Program-made: the position numbers and the translations under genes | Shown here: piece after piece, positions 62,060-64,000 of the stretch | How the letters are laid out: each line of letters begins with the position of its first letter | Numbering within the stretch: the first letter of the stretch is position 1 | The notes under the pieces: model-generated | What the model was told of the DNA's origin: nothing | What the model saw: the letters and a program-made list of their open reading frames with translations, nothing else | Database searches by the model: none | Assembly: GCA_947034895.1 (NCBI GenBank) | Contig: OX344764.1 | Span: 9,362,001 to 9,426,000, forward strand | Direction of reading: 5' to 3' | Source: Rhytidiadelphus loreus | Lineage: Eukaryota > Streptophyta > Bryopsida > Hypnales > Hylocomiaceae | DNA: 64,000 nucleotides

Positions 62060-64000
62060 TTAGTCGATGTTCATTGGACTGTTTGCAGTGCCACTAGGTC
62101 CAGCCTCGTCGTCGTGTGCACCGTGTTGCATTGGAAAATCTTCGTTGGAGCCTACTTGAAGTCTATGAACCGCAGACCGAGTTCTCCTTGCTGGTCCGTC
62201 TTCTTCTAGAATGGCCCTCATGATTTGTGATTGCTTGAGACTCTCCAGAGCTCGGCGTGTATCCGGGCTATGTTGTTTAAGCAAAAAATCCAGCCCTTTG
62301 TTTCTGAAAGTTTCCCTCCACTCAAATTCCGATAATTGAGCAAGCTCCGTGGGGTCGGGCATGTCAGGGTCCTCCCCAATACGAACTCCATTGTCATCGG
62401 TGACTCGAACTCCATCAACGCCCCATAACCATCGCTGAGGGTGAGGTCCAAATTGAAACTTGAGTCCAACCTCGTTCCAATGTCCATTGAAGCATTGAAA
62501 GATAAAATTCCACCGTCCTTGGCTATGCTTGTCTTTCATCGGAATCAAATGGTGGCAGACTTAGACAATTTGATCGGGGTCAATCTCCCAACCACATTCA
62601 GCAGCGACCTGTGTCTTATCCACCGATGTCATTTGTAATTTCCAACTCCACACCAAGTTTGTTCCCCACATTCTACGGTGATCTAGGGCATTCGTGGCAT
62701 TGTATTCCCAATGTGGTGGCATGTATGGGACCAAGCCAAACAACTCGTACAAGCGCTCGTGGAAGGGAGCCTTGCACATTGCGCACCTACTACGAACAAT
62801 CATGAAACTGATGAGGCAAAATGGGTGGTATACATGGTTGCACGTGCCCAACTGCATTCCACCTTCAGGGCCAAATGGATTCATACAAATGGGACATGTG
62901 GTCCCGTCGTGCACAAAACTTAAAGGATTTGGCCACTCCAACAATGGGTTGCCTTTGTAGTTGACCTTCGACCCAAGTTGTTTTTTGAAATCCCAATTGT
63001 GTTTGGATCAATCAATGATTGTTTTTCCACCATCAAGCTCAATGATTACCATGTTGGGACTGAAAAGATCATCCACAAGGGCCCATGAAGTCAAGCCAAA
63101 CACCCTTTCTTGATTGTGCTCACTGTAGTAGTGGTCCAATTTCTTAAACTCTGCTACCAGTTGTCGTGTCTTGTCAACGGTGAACACGCATGCCAACTTC
63201 CACTGGTAGTACTGCTCCACCAAGGCATGCAAACGACTTTGTAATGTTTGATTTTCGCCTCGCAAGTTGTTGAGCTCAAGGTTGTTGTCCATAACCATGC
63301 CCCGAACTTCAGTCTGCATTGGCACGTTGTCGGTGGCAATTACTTCGGGAAAGGCCAATGAATCTTCTTGTGTAGACATGGCAGCATCATCTGGAGCATC
63401 TTGAACCGGAATTTGAGAATCCCGAGGAAGTCTTTGTACATGTCTTCGTGGATCCTGACCTTCGTTCATCATTTGTACTGCTTGTAGAGCTTGCCGAAGC
63501 TCCTCTATGTCACGTGCTTGTTGAGCAATTACTCTATCTTTGAGCGTGATTTCTTCTCGTAACTTGCCCACATCTTCATATAGAGAATGTAGTTCATCAC
63601 CTCGGTCTTGTAACTGCACCCTCAAGCTTTGTATGGTGTCTGCAGCAGCCATGACATCAACAACTCCAAGAGTTGGTTCATCAGGTGCTTGGAATTGCGC
63701 TTGAGCAACTCCAAGTACTGGTTCAACGGGGCCCTGGACCTCTACACGAATATTTGGTTCTGGAAGTTGTTCACGAGGTGCACCTTGCGCCCTTCTCCTT
63801 TATGCACGTTGTTGTCTTCTGGAGGTTAATTCCACCACAACATGAGATCCATCAGAGTCATCGTCAGTAGTAGAATCCACCGTCTCATATGTGTCAGGCA
63901 GCTCAATACGTGTGATGACCCTGCCCAACCCTCCTTCGGGATATCTCATTAACCCCCTTGGAATCATTCCATTTGCTGGTGTTGGTATCTTGATACCATC
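62060..64000 (-). pseudogene. RING-H2/coiled-coil protein relic with three in-frame stops, runs off right edge
   Basis: One minus-strand frame stays coding-like from beyond the window edge to a TAA at 62060-62062. It is interrupted only by TAA (63800-63802), TGA (63008-63010) and TAA (62561-62563). In order it encodes an acidic region (VDSTTDDDSDGSHVVVELTS), a coiled coil (about 63650-63450: LREEITLKDRVIAQQARDIE), and a second helical stretch (NNLRGENQTLQSRLHALVEQ). Next is a RING-H2 finger (CPIC near 62899, then CNHVYHPFC and CAMC) of the C3H2C3 type found in ubiquitin ligases. The tail is Arg/Asp-rich and ends GPSGTANSPMNID. An ATG at 63652 could start a shorter product. Family unknown; a multicopy or transposon-borne gene is likely from its surroundings. 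If functional it would be a ubiquitin ligase, but the stops argue against that. Confidence 0.65.

Overview
The window comes from the nuclear genome of a land plant. Two long, intron-bearing genes with plant-type protein architecture (the mitochondrial Rho GTPase MIRO and the histone chaperone HIRA) sit with an organelle-targeted initiation factor IF3. All three lie in very AT-rich DNA full of decayed plant-type transposons (hAT, CACTA, Tourist and other MITE-like elements, Ty1/copia). Introns are short to moderate (about 70-1050 bp), which fits a seed-free plant such as a bryophyte or lycophyte better than a conifer. The species cannot be read from the sequence.

Layout. 1-2460: decayed Ty1/copia remains on the minus strand in the order polypurine tract, LTR, primer-binding site, followed by a 115-bp tandem array split by a MITE. 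2460-12627: gene-poor AT-rich DNA with a foldback element, a Tourist MITE with perfect TTA duplications and a 33-bp minisatellite. 12628-13482 (minus): intronless IF3, with a perfect 15-bp hairpin upstream. 13739-14508: a 770-bp MITE. 14509-19795: AT-rich intergenic. 19796-24972 (plus): MIRO, 14 exons, 637 aa. 24973-36509: AT-rich intergenic with foldback elements, followed by the GA/TG-rich HIRA upstream region. 36510-44641 (plus): HIRA, 12 exons, 1047 aa. 44642-64000: transposon territory, with a CACTA terminus and subterminal hairpin repeats, a 43-bp array, a 0.9-kb inverted repeat, an LTR-like region, a hAT transposase with four in-frame stops, GC-rich GACGTC modules, and a RING/coiled-coil coding relic with three in-frame stops that runs off the right edge.

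The three intact genes are unrelated housekeeping genes: organellar translation, mitochondrial outer-membrane dynamics, and replication-independent H3.3 deposition. They do not form a functional cluster. The splice models for MIRO and HIRA were assembled by hand from GT/AG sites, and every exon keeps phase without internal stops.

The most interesting non-genic structures are: two paralogous 320-350 bp elements sharing a central hairpin with a compensatory base change; a HIRA intron carrying four extra copies of the exon 2 splice-acceptor region; a G-quadruplex-prone tract just upstream of the HIRA start; a long foldback repeat likely to give double-stranded RNA if transcribed; and two multi-kilobase coding relics interrupted almost only by stop codons that C-to-T (or G-to-A) changes can explain.
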